In this document: piece after piece, positions 46,846 through 56,305 of the stretch
Layout: each line of letters starts with the position of its first letter
How positions within the stretch are numbered: position 1 is the stretch's first letter
Assembly: GCA_963738185.1 (NCBI GenBank)
Contig: CAVTVA010000003.1
Location: 1-64,000 of the forward strand
DNA: 64,000 nt
DNA from: AP-15 sp963738185
Lineage (GTDB): Bacteria; Pseudomonadota; Alphaproteobacteria; ATCC43930; CGMCC-115725
Reading direction: 5' to 3'
Translations under genes and position numbers: made by a program
The notes under the pieces: model-generated
Seen by the model: the letters and a program-made list of their open reading frames with translations, nothing else
Database searches by the model: none
What the model was told of the DNA's origin: nothing

Positions 46846-48089
46846 TCAAGCCGGCGCCTTGCAGGTTTCGCGAAAGAACCGCAGCATCTCGCGGCTTGCG
46901 TCGGGCCCACGGGGGTCGGTGTAGGATCCGGGCAGGGCTCCCGCCCGACCAGGCATGGCCTGCCCCATGCAGCACCCATTGCTCCAGGAGCGGGCGCCCG
47001 CTCGCCTCCGCGTGGACGGTGCGTGTGTAGTCGATCCCTCCCGCGGACCGGCCATGGCTGCTCGTCAGGCGCAGCTCCGCCGCCGCCTTCGATTGGGCGA
47101 TGACCTGGTCGCCATTTACCGGGCTCACCGTGCAGTCGCGGTCGCCGTGAAACACGATTGTCGGCAAAGGATGTTTCGCGCCGTTCATCAGAGGCGATCC
47201 GCCCTGCCGCATTGCGGCGTAGGCCGAAGGCAGGTTCCGGGCAGCCCCGCATGCAAGTCCGGAGTGGACGCAGATCGCGGCGTACAGATCGGGATAGGCC
47301 GAGCCCATGATCGCTGCCGCCGCGCCGCCGGCCGACAGCCCCGCGACATAGACGCGAGCGCGGATCGACGGCGAGATCGCGCATGATTTGCCGGGTGATC
47401 CCGGCGATCAGAGACGGCTCGCCCCGGTCGCGCAGCTGGTCGCCGGCACTGAACCAGTTCCAGCATTTGGAGGGATTGGCCGAGGACGGTTGGCGGGGAT
47501 AGGCGACCAAAAGGCCCATCTTTTCCGCCCATTCGTTCATTCGCGTTCCCGCCGCGAAATCGTCCGGCGACTGCGTGCAGCCGTGCAGCATCACGACGAG
47601 CGGAAGCGGTTCCCCGCGGTAGCGGCCCGGAATGTAGAGCTTGTACGTTCGCCTGCCAGCCTGGTTGATGAAGGAATGCTCCTCGAAGCGAGCTCCGTCC
47701 GGCAAAGATGCCTGCAGATCCTGTCGGCGATGGCTCGCCGATCCACCGAGGCCGGGGCTGGAGCCGGGCTTCTTGAGGCGATCGAGGAAGCCGCGCATCG
47801 GCCCGGCTGCGCGCGGCTCGGGCACGCCTCCGGTCGGGGCGGACCCGCTGCCCTGCCCTGCATCCGAGCCCGGCGCCGTCCAATGATCCGAACGAGAGCT
47901 CGGCGGCACCATGTCGGTCAGTTGCCCACTCGGCAGCGCCGGCCGCACCCGCTGGCGATCGAGCCCGTCGGGGGTTTGGGACGGTCCGGGCATGCGGCAA
48001 GCTCCTTGGAGGAGCGCCACCGCCTCTGCCAGCCGCCCTGCGCGGGTCAGGCGGGTCACCTCGGCCATGCCGGACAAGTTCAAATTCAT
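46846..48089 (-). CDS. PHB depolymerase-family esterase, frameshifted
   Basis: A polyhydroxybutyrate depolymerase-type alpha/beta hydrolase. The front part has a helical leader (AEVTRLTRAGRLAEAVALLQG) and a disordered linker, then LYIPGRYRGEPLPLVVMLHG and CTQSPDDFAAGTRMNEWAEK, followed by YPRQPSSANPSKCWNWF. The frame shifts at about 47345-47365, where the nucleophile elbow should read GLSAGGAAA, and continues with MGSAYPDLYAAICVHSG, IVFHGDRDCTVSP and HGAGHAWSGGSP (catalytic His). A second shift at about 46930 leads to GPDASREMLRFFRETCKAPA and a stop at 46846. The start at 48089 follows AGGA. A ribbon-helix-helix regulator gene lies upstream on the same strand. Confidence 0.85.
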
Positions 48090-48197
48090 GATGGTCATTC
48101 CTGTCTCGAAGGAGTGGTCAGGCAAAGCACCGGCGAGCTCTTCCGAGCGTCGGAACGAGGATGGCTGGCCCAGGTGGGGGACGCGCAGAGATGCGCG

Positions 48198-48617
48198 CTA
48201 TCGGATGCGGCTGCTCAAAGCTGCCCTGAGCGCCGGGCTGACGTGCAAGGCCCCGAGGACATGGATCGAGGCGATCGTCCGAAGCGCCAGCTCCGGCGGC
48301 ACGTCATCGGCGATGCTGGCCAGGCCCAGGACCTGGATGTGCAGCGTCTCGCCCGCGGCCTGAACCGCCTCCAGATCCGCGCGGCTGTAGCGTCTGAGCC
48401 CCAGCTCGAGTTGATGGCGGGCCACCGACTGCTTGACCGAATCGTTATGGCGGTCGAGCTGGTTGCGAATGGCGGTGCGGATGAAGTCGGTACGATTGGC
48501 ATAGAACCCCTCCTGAACGAGGAGGTCGATATGCCCAAGGTCGACATAGCCGAGATTGATCGTGATCTTCTCGCTGTCGCTCGCCTTGGGCCGAAGCTCG
48601 CGTATGTTGCCGGCCAT
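48198..48617 (-). CDS. Ribbon-helix-helix (CopG-type) transcriptional regulator
   Basis: The 139-residue protein carries an RHH DNA-binding domain at about 12-60: KITINLGYVDLGHIDLLVQE is the strand-helix, YANRTDFIRTAIRNQLDRH the second helix. The rest (QSVARHQLELGLRRYSRADL, HIQVLGLASIADDV) is a helical partner domain. Such regulators beside PHB depolymerase genes are seen in other alphaproteobacteria, so it probably controls the neighbouring depolymerase and its own promoter. The start at ATG 48617 (MAGNIREL) is chosen because the 55 upstream codons are low-complexity. The gene lies 108 bases upstream of the depolymerase. Confidence 0.85.
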   Translation of the reverse strand: MAGNIRELRPKASDSEKITINLGYVDLGHIDLLVQEGFYANRTDFIRTAIRNQLDRHNDSVKQSVARHQLELGLRRYSRADLEAVQAAGETLHIQVLGLASIADDVPPELALRTIASIHVLGALHVSPALRAALSSRIR

Positions 48618-48851
48618 CAATTGTCCATCCGTGTGCCATCTGTCTGGATGGTAATTGGTGCCGAACTGCTCGGTTACAAGCCGCATCGGGCGTAGGCGGC
48701 CGCCGCCTACGCCCTTCCGCCTTACCCCCATTCCAACTCGCAGCCATGCGGACGGCTGCGGCGAGGGCTGCCGATGCGACATGGCCGTTTAGGCCTGGTT
48801 CGGTTTAGGTTGTTGGGGTTGATCCGACCGCGACCAAGGAGCGAGTGACCG

Positions 48852-50463
48852 ATGCCGACGCAAGCCGCCCCGCATGCAAACGGCCGTCAGGAAGCGGCTG
48901 GCCTTTATCAGCAGCTCGAGGATCGACTGCTGGCCCGCGACCAAGTGGGCGGCAGCCGCATCTATTGCGAGTTGCTGCGTCGCGGCCGGCCATTGCCGGA
49001 AATCATGGCCGAAGCGGTGCGCATCCACGCGCCCTATACGCACGTGCCCTATCACCAGCGCATCGACGACGGCTTTCCCAATTTCGTCAACAACGACCAT
49101 TGCCTGCTGTCGGCGCGGGCCGCGGTCAACCTGCAGGCAATGCTGCCGGAAAAGCTGGCGGCGCTGCCGTTGGCGCAGACCATCTGGTACATCCCCTCGG
49201 GGCTCGACATCTGGAACCAGAAGATCCTGAAGGCGCCCGGCCATTACGCGACCCGCGGCTACAAGATGCCGAACGCCGAGCCGCCGAAGCCGGTGGTCTA
49301 CTGGCCGGACCAGGAGCCGCTGCGCGAAACCGGCCCATTGGCCGAGCGCCTGAACCACTGGCTGACCTTGGTCGAGCGCGGCCAGGTCATCGACGCCTAC
49401 CGCACCTTCCTCGGCCTGATGGAGGAAACGGAGCACCGCCAGGAAGTGCTGGCGCAGCTGGTTTTTGCCGGGCTGATCGATGTCCAGGACCGCATGCTCT
49501 ACAACCGCTCCTACACGACCGGGCACAAGGCCTATCGCGCCCGTTCGGTGGTCGAGATCGGCAATGCGATCGGCTGGGACAATGCGCATGACGTGCTCTA
49601 TGCCGGCGCGCTCGACATGGCCGTCGGCCCGCGTTGGCACTCGGTCTACGAGATGGCTTGCAATGTCGTGACGCTGTTTATCGAAGGGGCCGAGGTCCAT
49701 GCCGTGCCGCAGGGCGGCACCACCGAACGCGAACGGGCGCTGTTGACCAACACCGGCGACCTCGGCAAGGCCGAAACCGACGCGCTGGTCGACGCGCTGA
49801 TCCATCAGCACGAGCCAGCCTATATCGAGAAGATCAGCGCCCTCCTGTTGGCCGGTGCGGCGCCGCGGCGGATCGTCGATGCGATCCAGCTGGCGGCCGG
49901 GCAGGTGGTGCTCGAGACCGATGGTCCGAACGCCTATTCGATGCCGCAGCACACTTACGAATATTGCAACACGCTCGGCTGGTTTTACGACAATTTCGCA
50001 CACCCGCAGCGGCTGAAGCTGCTGTTCGTCGCCGGCTCGATGGTCAACCAGGCAGCGTGGAACCAGCACCACATGGGCTGGACCAAGGTGGAGCCGATCC
50101 GCGCTCCGGCCGGCGCCGACCGGCTGAGCGGCACGCAGATCATCGGCCGCCTCGAAGCGGCGATGACGGCGCTCGACACGGCGGAAGCGGAGGCCTGGAC
50201 CCAGGCCTATCTCGACAGCGGCGCAGATCGCGGTCTGGCTGGTGCAGCGGCTCGCGCTGATGGCGGCGCGCTTTGGCAACGACCCGCACAACCAGGAAAT
50301 CCCGCAATGCCTGTTGCAGGATTATGGCAAAAACCAATGCGCCGATCGCGACCGGCTGCTGCTGGCCTGCGCCCATATCTCGGCCGGGCACCGCAAATAC
50401 GGCGACACCTTTGAGGCGAGCCGCCGCTTTGGCGAGGCGATGGGGCTGGCCGAGCTGCAATGA
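48852..50463 (+). CDS. Large conserved-looking protein of unknown function, frameshifted near 3' end
   Basis: I do not recognise the family. The protein is about 535 residues without signal peptide or membrane segments. It has many His/Tyr/Asn-rich blocks that look like a metal or cofactor site: PYHQRIDDGFPNFVNNDHC, YNRSYTTGHKAYRAR, HSVYEMACNVVTLFIEGAEV, and QHTYEYCNTLGWFYDNFAHP with NQAAWNQHHMGW. The frame changes by one base at about 50221-50226. Read on, it continues QIAVWLVQRLALMAARFGND, GHRKYGDTFEASRRFGEAMG, and stops at 50463. Fold and function are unknown; an oxidoreductase is only a guess from the His pattern. It stands alone on the plus strand upstream of mepA. Confidence 0.8.
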
Positions 50464-50608
50464 GGGCCGGCCGGGCCCGCGGCCAGCGCTCGCCCGGCTC
50501 CCTTCGGATCACAGCCCGGGGATCGGCCCGCGGCCCCGCAACGCAATCACGGGGAGGGGGAACCCGGCCCGAAAAACCTGCGCCGCGCCTGCTCCGGGGG
50601 CAGGGCGG

Positions 50609-51673
50609 GTGAGCGGGTATTGCATCGCGCGTCTACTGTCTTCCCTGTCCCGAGTGTCCTCCGTGTCCCGAGTGTCCTCCGTGTCCCGAGTGTCTTCCCT
50701 GTCCCGAGTGTCTTCCCTGTCCCGAGCGGCCGTCATTTGCGTGGCGGTCATTCTGCTGTGGGCTATGTGGGGCGGTGCGGCAATCGCGCAGGACAACGCG
50801 GCCGAGGAGGCGGCGCACCGCGCGGCGGTGCTGGCGCATCTGCCGGCCGATGCGGCGCAGCGCCTGTTCGGGCGCGACGAAACGCCAGCGCCGGGGCCGG
50901 CCGAGGCGATCGGCGCCTATGAGCGGGGCTGTCTCGAAGGAGCGGTCGAGTTGCCCGCCGATGGGCCAGGCTGGCAAGTCATGCGCCCGTCGCGCGACCG
51001 GGCCTGGGGCCATCCGGCGCTGATCGCCTTTATCGAGCGGCTGGCGCCAAAATTGCCGCGGGAGGCCGGTTGGCCGGGTCTGCTGATCGGCGACATCGCC
51101 CAGCCGCGCGGCGGCCCGATGCTGACCGGGCACGGCTCGCACCAGATCGGGCTCGACGCCGACATCTGGCTGACGCCGATGCCGGGCCGGCGGCTCAGCG
51201 CTGCCGAGCGCGACAACATGTCGGCGATCCACATCGTTGCTGCCGGCGCCGACCGGGTCGATCCCGCGGTCTGGACGCCGCAGGACCGCCGCCTGCTCGA
51301 AGCGTTCGCGCGCGAGCCGCAGGTGGCGCGGATTTTTGTCAACCCGGCGATCAAAGAGGCCCTGTGCCGCGAGGCTGGGGCCGACCGGGGCTGGCTCAAC
51401 AAGATCAGGCCGTGGTGGGGGCACACCTCGCATTTCCATGTGCGCTTGTCCTGTCCGGCGGGCCAAGCCGCATGCCGCGATCAGCCTGCGCCGCCGCCGG
51501 GCGACGGCTGCGGCAAGCAGCTGGCCTGGTGGCTTACCCCCGAGGCGCGCCACCCGCCGCCCTCGCACGCCCGGCCATTGCTGATCGGCGATCTGCCGCG
51601 GGCCTGCGCCCGGCTCGCCGCCGCACCTCTCGCAGCGCGCTCGGGCAAGGCGCTCTCGGGCCAGACGCGCTGA
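50609..51673 (+). CDS. mepA: Penicillin-insensitive murein endopeptidase MepA
   Basis: The 354-residue protein is a LAS-type (M74) metallopeptidase that cleaves peptidoglycan cross-links in the periplasm. GHGSHQIGLDADIWL holds two zinc ligands (H and D) and WWGHTSHFHVRLSC the remaining His residues. Before the hydrophobic signal (AVICVAVILLWAMWGGAAIAQ) the protein has five hexapeptides SS(L/V)SRV encoded by an 18-bp minisatellite, so the N-terminus is longer than in the family. GTG at 50609 fits the first hexapeptide; a later start at the signal is possible. A second domain after residue 290 (DGCGKQLAWWLTPEARHP) is typical of MepA. It is on the plus strand with the preceding unknown gene. Confidence 0.92.
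   Translation: MSGYCIARLLSSLSRVSSVSRVSSVSRVSSLSRVSSLSRAAVICVAVILLWAMWGGAAIAQDNAAEEAAHRAAVLAHLPADAAQRLFGRDETPAPGPAEAIGAYERGCLEGAVELPADGPGWQVMRPSRDRAWGHPALIAFIERLAPKLPREAGWPGLLIGDIAQPRGGPMLTGHGSHQIGLDADIWLTPMPGRRLSAAERDNMSAIHIVAAGADRVDPAVWTPQDRRLLEAFAREPQVARIFVNPAIKEALCREAGADRGWLNKIRPWWGHTSHFHVRLSCPAGQAACRDQPAPPPGDGCGKQLAWWLTPEARHPPPSHARPLLIGDLPRACARLAAAPLAARSGKALSGQTR
50637..50727. repeat. Five 18-bp tandem repeats within the 5' end of mepA
   Basis: Units such as GTGTCCTCCGTGTCCCGA and GTGTCTTCCCTGTCCCGA follow one another five times. The period is a multiple of three, so the array adds SSxSRV hexapeptides before the signal region. Confidence 0.95.
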
Positions 51674-51760
51674 AGCGCCTCCGCCTGGTCGCCCGCTGAT
51701 GCTTGGCGGCTCCCGCCCAGCCCCCATATCTTCCGTCATGTCTTCGATTGGAGAACGGCG

Positions 51761-53573
51761 ATGCGGGTAGCGGCAGCGGCGGAAGCAGTGGCAGGGGAGC
51801 GCGAGGCGGCGCTCGGCGCGTTGCCGCAATGGGATTTGTCCGATCTCTATCCCGGCCCCGACAGCCCGGCGCTGGCCGCCGACCTAGCCCGGCTCGCCGA
51901 TGACGCCGAGGCCTTTCAACGCCGCCATCAGGGGCGGCTCGCCGAACTCTCGGGGGCTGCTTTGGGGCGTGCGGTCGAAGCTTACGAGCACATGCAGGAG
52001 CTGAGCGGGCGCATCGTCAGCTATGCCTCGCTGGTCCATGCGGGCAACCTCGTCGACCCCGAGATCGGCCGCTTTTATCAGACAATTCAAGAGCGGATCA
52101 ACGCGATCTCGACCACCCTGTTGTTCTTCACCCTCGAGCTGAACCGTCTCGACGACGCCGCGCTGGCGGCGAAGGAGGCCGACCCGGCTCTTGCTCGCTA
52201 TCGGCCGTGGCTGCGCGATATCCGCGCCTTTCGCCCGCATCAGCTGTCGGACGAAGCCGAAAAGCTGCTGCACGAGAAATATGTTGCGGGCCGCGCCGCC
52301 TGGACCCGCCTGTTCGACGAAACCGTCGCCGATCTGCGCTTCCCGATCCGCGGCCGCGAGCTGACCGAGGCCGAGGCGCTCGACCTTCTCTCCGACCGCG
52401 ACCCGCAGGTGCGCCGCGACGCCGCCGAGAGCATCGGCGAGGTGCTGGGCAAGAACGCGCGGATTTTTGCGCTGATCACCAATACGCTCGCCAAGGACAA
52501 GGAGATCGAGGACCGCTGGCGCCATTTCGCGCGGCCGATCTCGCCGCGCAACCTGTCGAATTTCGTCGAGGACGAGGTGGTTGACGCGCTGATCGCGGCG
52601 GTGCGCGACAGCTACCCCAGCCTGTCGCATCGCTATTACCGGCTGAAGGCGCGCTGGTTTGGGGTCGAGGCTTTGCCGTTCTGGGATCGGAACGCGCCGT
52701 TGCCCGAGGACGATGACCGGCTGATCCCGTGGCCCGAGGCCGAGGCGACGGTGCTTTCGGCCTACCGCGCCTTCTCGCCCGAGATGGCGATGGTCGGCAG
52801 CCGCTTTTTCGCGGCACCCTGGATCGATGCGCCGGTGCGGCCGGGGAAGGCGTCGGGCGCATTCGCCCATCCGACGGTGCCGGCGGCACACCCTTATCTG
52901 TTGCTGAACTATCAGGGGCGGGTGCGCGACGTGATGACCCTGGCGCATGAATTGGGTCACGGCGTCCATCAGGTGCTGGCGGCACAGCAGGGCTATTTGA
53001 TGGCCGACACGCCGCTGACCTTGGCGGAAACCGCCTCGGTTTTCGGCGAGATGCTGACCTTCCGCAGCCTGCTGGCGCGCGAGACCGACCCGCGCCGCCG
53101 CCGCATCATGCTCGCCGGCAAGGTCGAGGACATGCTGAACACGGTGGTGCGGCAGATCGCCTTCGCCACGTTTGAAATACGGGTGCACGACGAGCGCCGC
53201 GAAGCCGAGCTGACCCCCGACCGGCTCGCCGAAATCTGGCTCGAAGTGCAGCGCGAGAGCCTTGGGCCGGCGGTCCGCCTCGACGGCGTCTATCGCCACT
53301 ACTGGTCCTACATCCCGCATTTCATTCACACGCCGTTTTATGTTTATGCCTATGCCTTTGGCGATTGCCTGGTGAACTCGCTCTACGCGGCTTACCAGGA
53401 GGCGCATCTGGGCTTTGCCGAGCGCTATCTCGAGATGCTGCGCGCCGGCGGCACGTTGCGTCACCGCGAGCTGCTTGGCGCCGTTCGGTCTCGACGCCGC
53501 CGACCCGGCCTTCTGGTCGAAGGGCCTGTCGGTCGTCGCCGGCTTTATCGACGAGCTCGAACGCCTGGGCTGA
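51761..53573 (+). CDS. pepF: Oligoendopeptidase F (M3 family), frameshifted near C-terminus
   Basis: A cytoplasmic zinc peptidase of about 604 residues. The catalytic motif is MTLAHELGHGVHQVL, with the downstream Glu in LAETASVFGEMLTFRSLL. The opening PQWDLSDLYPGPDSP is the family start. The body is intact to about residue 571. At about 53475 one extra T (CTGCTTGGCG) throws the frame; removing it gives APFGLDAADPAFWSKGLSVV and a stop at 53573, the usual family ending. The window's own continuation runs on to 53755 as an unlikely Arg-rich tail. ATG at 51761 follows GGAGAACGGCG. It breaks down short peptides. Confidence 0.93.
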
Positions 53574-53724
53574 GCCTGCCGGATCAACCACGCGCGGCTT
53601 TGCGGTCGCGCCGTTGCCTCTATTCGAAGCTCGTGCCGCTCGGGGCCAAACCTGAACCTTCCCGGGAGCTGATGCTATCGTCGGGTCGGGTCACGCCCGA
53701 CCCTCATCCAAGGAGAATCCGACC

Positions 53725-54426
53725 ATGGAGAAGCCGAGCTATCAATCAGCGCTGATCGTCGGCGCCGGGCGGGGCCTCAGCGCCTCCCTGGCGCGGCTCT
53801 TCGCCGGCGAAGGGATGCGGCTGGCGCTGGCCGCCCGCGACACGGGAAAGCTGGCGCCGCTATGCACTGAGACCGGCGCCAAGGCCTTTCCATGCGACGC
53901 GGTCGATCCGGCCCAGGTGGCGCGGATGTTTACAGAAGTCGAGGCCGCGATCGGCGCGCCGGAGGTCGTCGTCTACAACGCCAGCGCGCGCGCCCGCGGC
54001 CCGGTCGCCGAGCTGGTCCCGGCCGAGGTCGAGCACGCGATCATGGTCAGCGGCTATGGCGGGTTTCTGGTGGCGCGCGAGGCGGTCGCCCGGATGCTGC
54101 CGAAGGGGCAGGGGGCGGTGCTGTTCACCGGCGCCTCGGCAAGCGTCAAGGGCTATCCCTTATCGGCGCCGTTTGCGATGGGCAAGTTCGCGCTGCGCGG
54201 CCTGGCCCAGAGCATGGCCCGCGAATTGGCGCCGCAGGGCATCCATGTCGCACACTTTGTCATCGACGGGGCGATCCGCAATCCCGGTCGGGTCGAGCCG
54301 GCCGACAAGCCCGACAGCATGCTCGATCCCGACGCGATCGCGGCGACCTATCTGAGCGTGCTGGCTCAGCCGCGCTCGGCCTGGACCTGGGAGGTCGAAT
54401 TGCGGCCGTGGGTCGAGCGCTTCTGA
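53725..54426 (+). CDS. Short-chain dehydrogenase-like protein with Phe in place of catalytic Tyr
   Basis: The 233-residue SDR-fold protein has GAGRGLSASLARLFAGEG as nucleotide-binding loop (one Gly replaced), NASA in place of NNAG, and Ser in FTGASASVKG. The usual Y-xxx-K reads F-AMG-K in SAPFAMGKFALRGL. Without the Tyr a normal reductase mechanism is doubtful, although a related SDR group with Phe is known to me only by impression. The start ATG at 53725 has AAGGAG upstream. It is downstream of pepF but separated by 150 bases; the following region is a long inverted repeat. Function unknown. Confidence 0.88.
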   Translation: MEKPSYQSALIVGAGRGLSASLARLFAGEGMRLALAARDTGKLAPLCTETGAKAFPCDAVDPAQVARMFTEVEAAIGAPEVVVYNASARARGPVAELVPAEVEHAIMVSGYGGFLVAREAVARMLPKGQGAVLFTGASASVKGYPLSAPFAMGKFALRGLAQSMARELAPQGIHVAHFVIDGAIRNPGRVEPADKPDSMLDPDAIAATYLSVLAQPRSAWTWEVELRPWVERF

Positions 54427-54454
54427 GAGCGTGCGAACTAAAGCCCAAAACTCT

Positions 54455-54593
54455 GTCATTCCGGGGCGCGGACGCTGCTGAGACTCATCGAAGGGCCGCG
54501 AGCCCGGAACCTATGAGCACAGGACGGCGAACATGCTGGAATGCGGCTGTTCATGGGTTCCGGGCTCGGCCCTTCGGACCGCCCCGGAATGAC
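54455..54593. repeat. Long imperfect inverted repeat (extragenic palindrome)
   Basis: Left arm GTCATTCCGGGGCG and CGAAGGGCC-GCGAGCCCGG; right arm CGGGCTCGGCCCTTCG and CGCCCCGGAATGAC. The arms close on AACCTATGAGCA and TGTTCATGGGTT. This design is like the CCGGAATGAC-ended intergenic repeats seen in Rhizobiales. The DNA or RNA could form a strong cruciform. It sits between convergent genes (the SDR ends at 54426 on plus, GT9 ends at 54635 on minus), consistent with a bidirectional terminator. Confidence 0.85.
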
Positions 54594-54634
54594 GCTTGTT
54601 GATCCGTCAGTTTTTCACAAGTTCCGAGCGCTGC

Positions 54635-56071
54635 TCACGCGGGGGTTGCGGCGCCGGCTGTCAGCCCCAGAGCGGCGGCAAGCACGGTCCCGACCGGGAG
54701 TGCTGAGAGGTCGGGCTCGATCAGCACCCGCACCGCCGCACCCCGCGGCGCGCACAGGCTTGGCTCAGAAGCGCTTGAGAATAGTGCTACGACCGGATTG
54801 CCGCCCGCCGCCGCCATATGCGTCGCACCGGTGTCGTTGCCGATCGTCAGCGCGGCGGCTTGTGCCAGCGCCGCCAGCGCCGCGAGGTCGGTGCGGCCGA
54901 CCAGGTCGACGGCCTCGGGGCAGGCGGCCACAATCGCCCGGCCGATCGCCTCTTCGCCGGCGACGCCTATGACGACCGGAAGGTAGCCGGCCCGCGCCAG
55001 CGCGCGGGCCAGCTCGCCAAAGTGCTCCGCGGGCCAGCGTTTTGCCGGGCGCCCCGGCGAGGAGCCGGCGATCAGCATGACAAAGCGCCGGCCGACGAGC
55101 ACCGCCGGCAATTCGCCGGGAGCGGGCAACCGGGGCATCAGCGAGACCGGGTAAATCCCGGCCATCAGCAGCTGCTCGGCCTGGCGGTCCATCGTGTGCT
55201 GCCGGTCTCGTTCGAGATTGGCATGGGGGTGCGAGCAGCGCCGCGCGGTGCCCGACCATTCGCTGCGCCGGCCCGGCCGCAACAGCCAGAAACAGGCGTT
55301 CGAGCGGTCGGAGGTCTGGAAATCGTAGACCCGGTCGAAGTTTCCGTCGCGCAGCGTGCGGCGCAGCGCAAGCCATCCGCACAGATCGAATATCTGTGGC
55401 CTGCGATCGATCAGGATGGCGTCGAACAACCCGCTCTGGCGTGCGATCGCGGCATAGCGGCCGGTCGTCAGAAGACTCAGGTGATCGCCGGCGTGGTGGC
55501 GCCTGATGTCCGGCACCGGGCCCAACGCTTGGATCAAGTCGCCGAGCGCGCCGAGCTTGACGATCAGGATGCGACGCAGGCGGCTCGCCGGGGCCGCGAC
55601 TCCCGGTTGGGCCCGAAGGCCGGCGAGGGCGGCGAGGTCGATGTGCTGCCCAAGCTCCTCGAAGGCACGGAACACCGCCGCATGGCGTGCGGTCTGCGGG
55701 GAGCCAAGCGCCGACCACAGCGCCTCGACCACCTGCCGCGCGGCGATAATCGCCACGGAACCGGCGGCCTCGGCAACGAACTGCCGAGCATCCTCGGCGG
55801 CCTGGGCGGAGGCGGTGACCAGCGCGCCGCGGCGCCGCAGCCCGAGCGCCCGCCCGGCGAGATGCGCGAGGCAGATGTCGTCGCCCCAGCCCTGCCGCAG
55901 TCGATAGATGTCACAGGCGATTTGGTAGCGGCGATCGGCTGTGCGCCGGGCCTCGTTCCAGGCGAAGAACGCATTGAGCGGGGTCCCGTCCGGAAACATG
56001 CCGGCATGCAGCTGCGGCGCTGGGCACGGTCGCGGAGTGGTGATAGCAGGTAAGCGCTCATTAACGGTCAT
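54635..56071 (-). CDS. GT9 (heptosyltransferase-type) glycosyltransferase with N-terminal extension
   Basis: The 478-residue protein ends in a GT9/GT-B transferase (about 165-478): RILIVKLGALGDLIQALGPV, VYDFQTSDRS, IAGSSPGRPAKRWPAEHFGE and TIGNDTGATHMAAAGGNPVV, the donor-binding region of ADP-heptose LPS transferases. The first 160 residues are an unusual extension of helices and Trp/Asp-rich text (GTPLNAFFAWNEARRTADRR, GWGDDICLAHLAGRAL), whose role I cannot assign. ATG at 56071 (MTVNERLPAITT) has only a weak ribosome site. It is divergent from the GT2-GtrA gene. With hldD in the window, LPS heptose addition is a fair inference. Confidence 0.85.
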   Translation of the reverse strand: MTVNERLPAITTPRPCPAPQLHAGMFPDGTPLNAFFAWNEARRTADRRYQIACDIYRLRQGWGDDICLAHLAGRALGLRRRGALVTASAQAAEDARQFVAEAAGSVAIIAARQVVEALWSALGSPQTARHAAVFRAFEELGQHIDLAALAGLRAQPGVAAPASRLRRILIVKLGALGDLIQALGPVPDIRRHHAGDHLSLLTTGRYAAIARQSGLFDAILIDRRPQIFDLCGWLALRRTLRDGNFDRVYDFQTSDRSNACFWLLRPGRRSEWSGTARRCSHPHANLERDRQHTMDRQAEQLLMAGIYPVSLMPRLPAPGELPAVLVGRRFVMLIAGSSPGRPAKRWPAEHFGELARALARAGYLPVVIGVAGEEAIGRAIVAACPEAVDLVGRTDLAALAALAQAAALTIGNDTGATHMAAAGGNPVVALFSSASEPSLCAPRGAAVRVLIEPDLSALPVGTVLAAALGLTAGAATPA

Positions 56072-56305
56072 CGGCGTATTCTGCCTTCTTGACACTGGTT
56101 TGTGGGCGCTGCTCTTGTGCCGTGGCAATCGGAGCCGTCCGCGAGTAGTGGGGGGACGCGCGGCCAGGGGGCTAGCTCCGGTTTCGGGGATCAGGTGCAA
56201 GCATGGCGGTTTCGTGAGCAACAGCGCACGTGGGCGGGGGGCCACGCCCGGGTCTGGCCTCGGGCCGATCGCCGCGCCGGTTGCGCCACTTCGTGGTGGC
56301 GCGTC

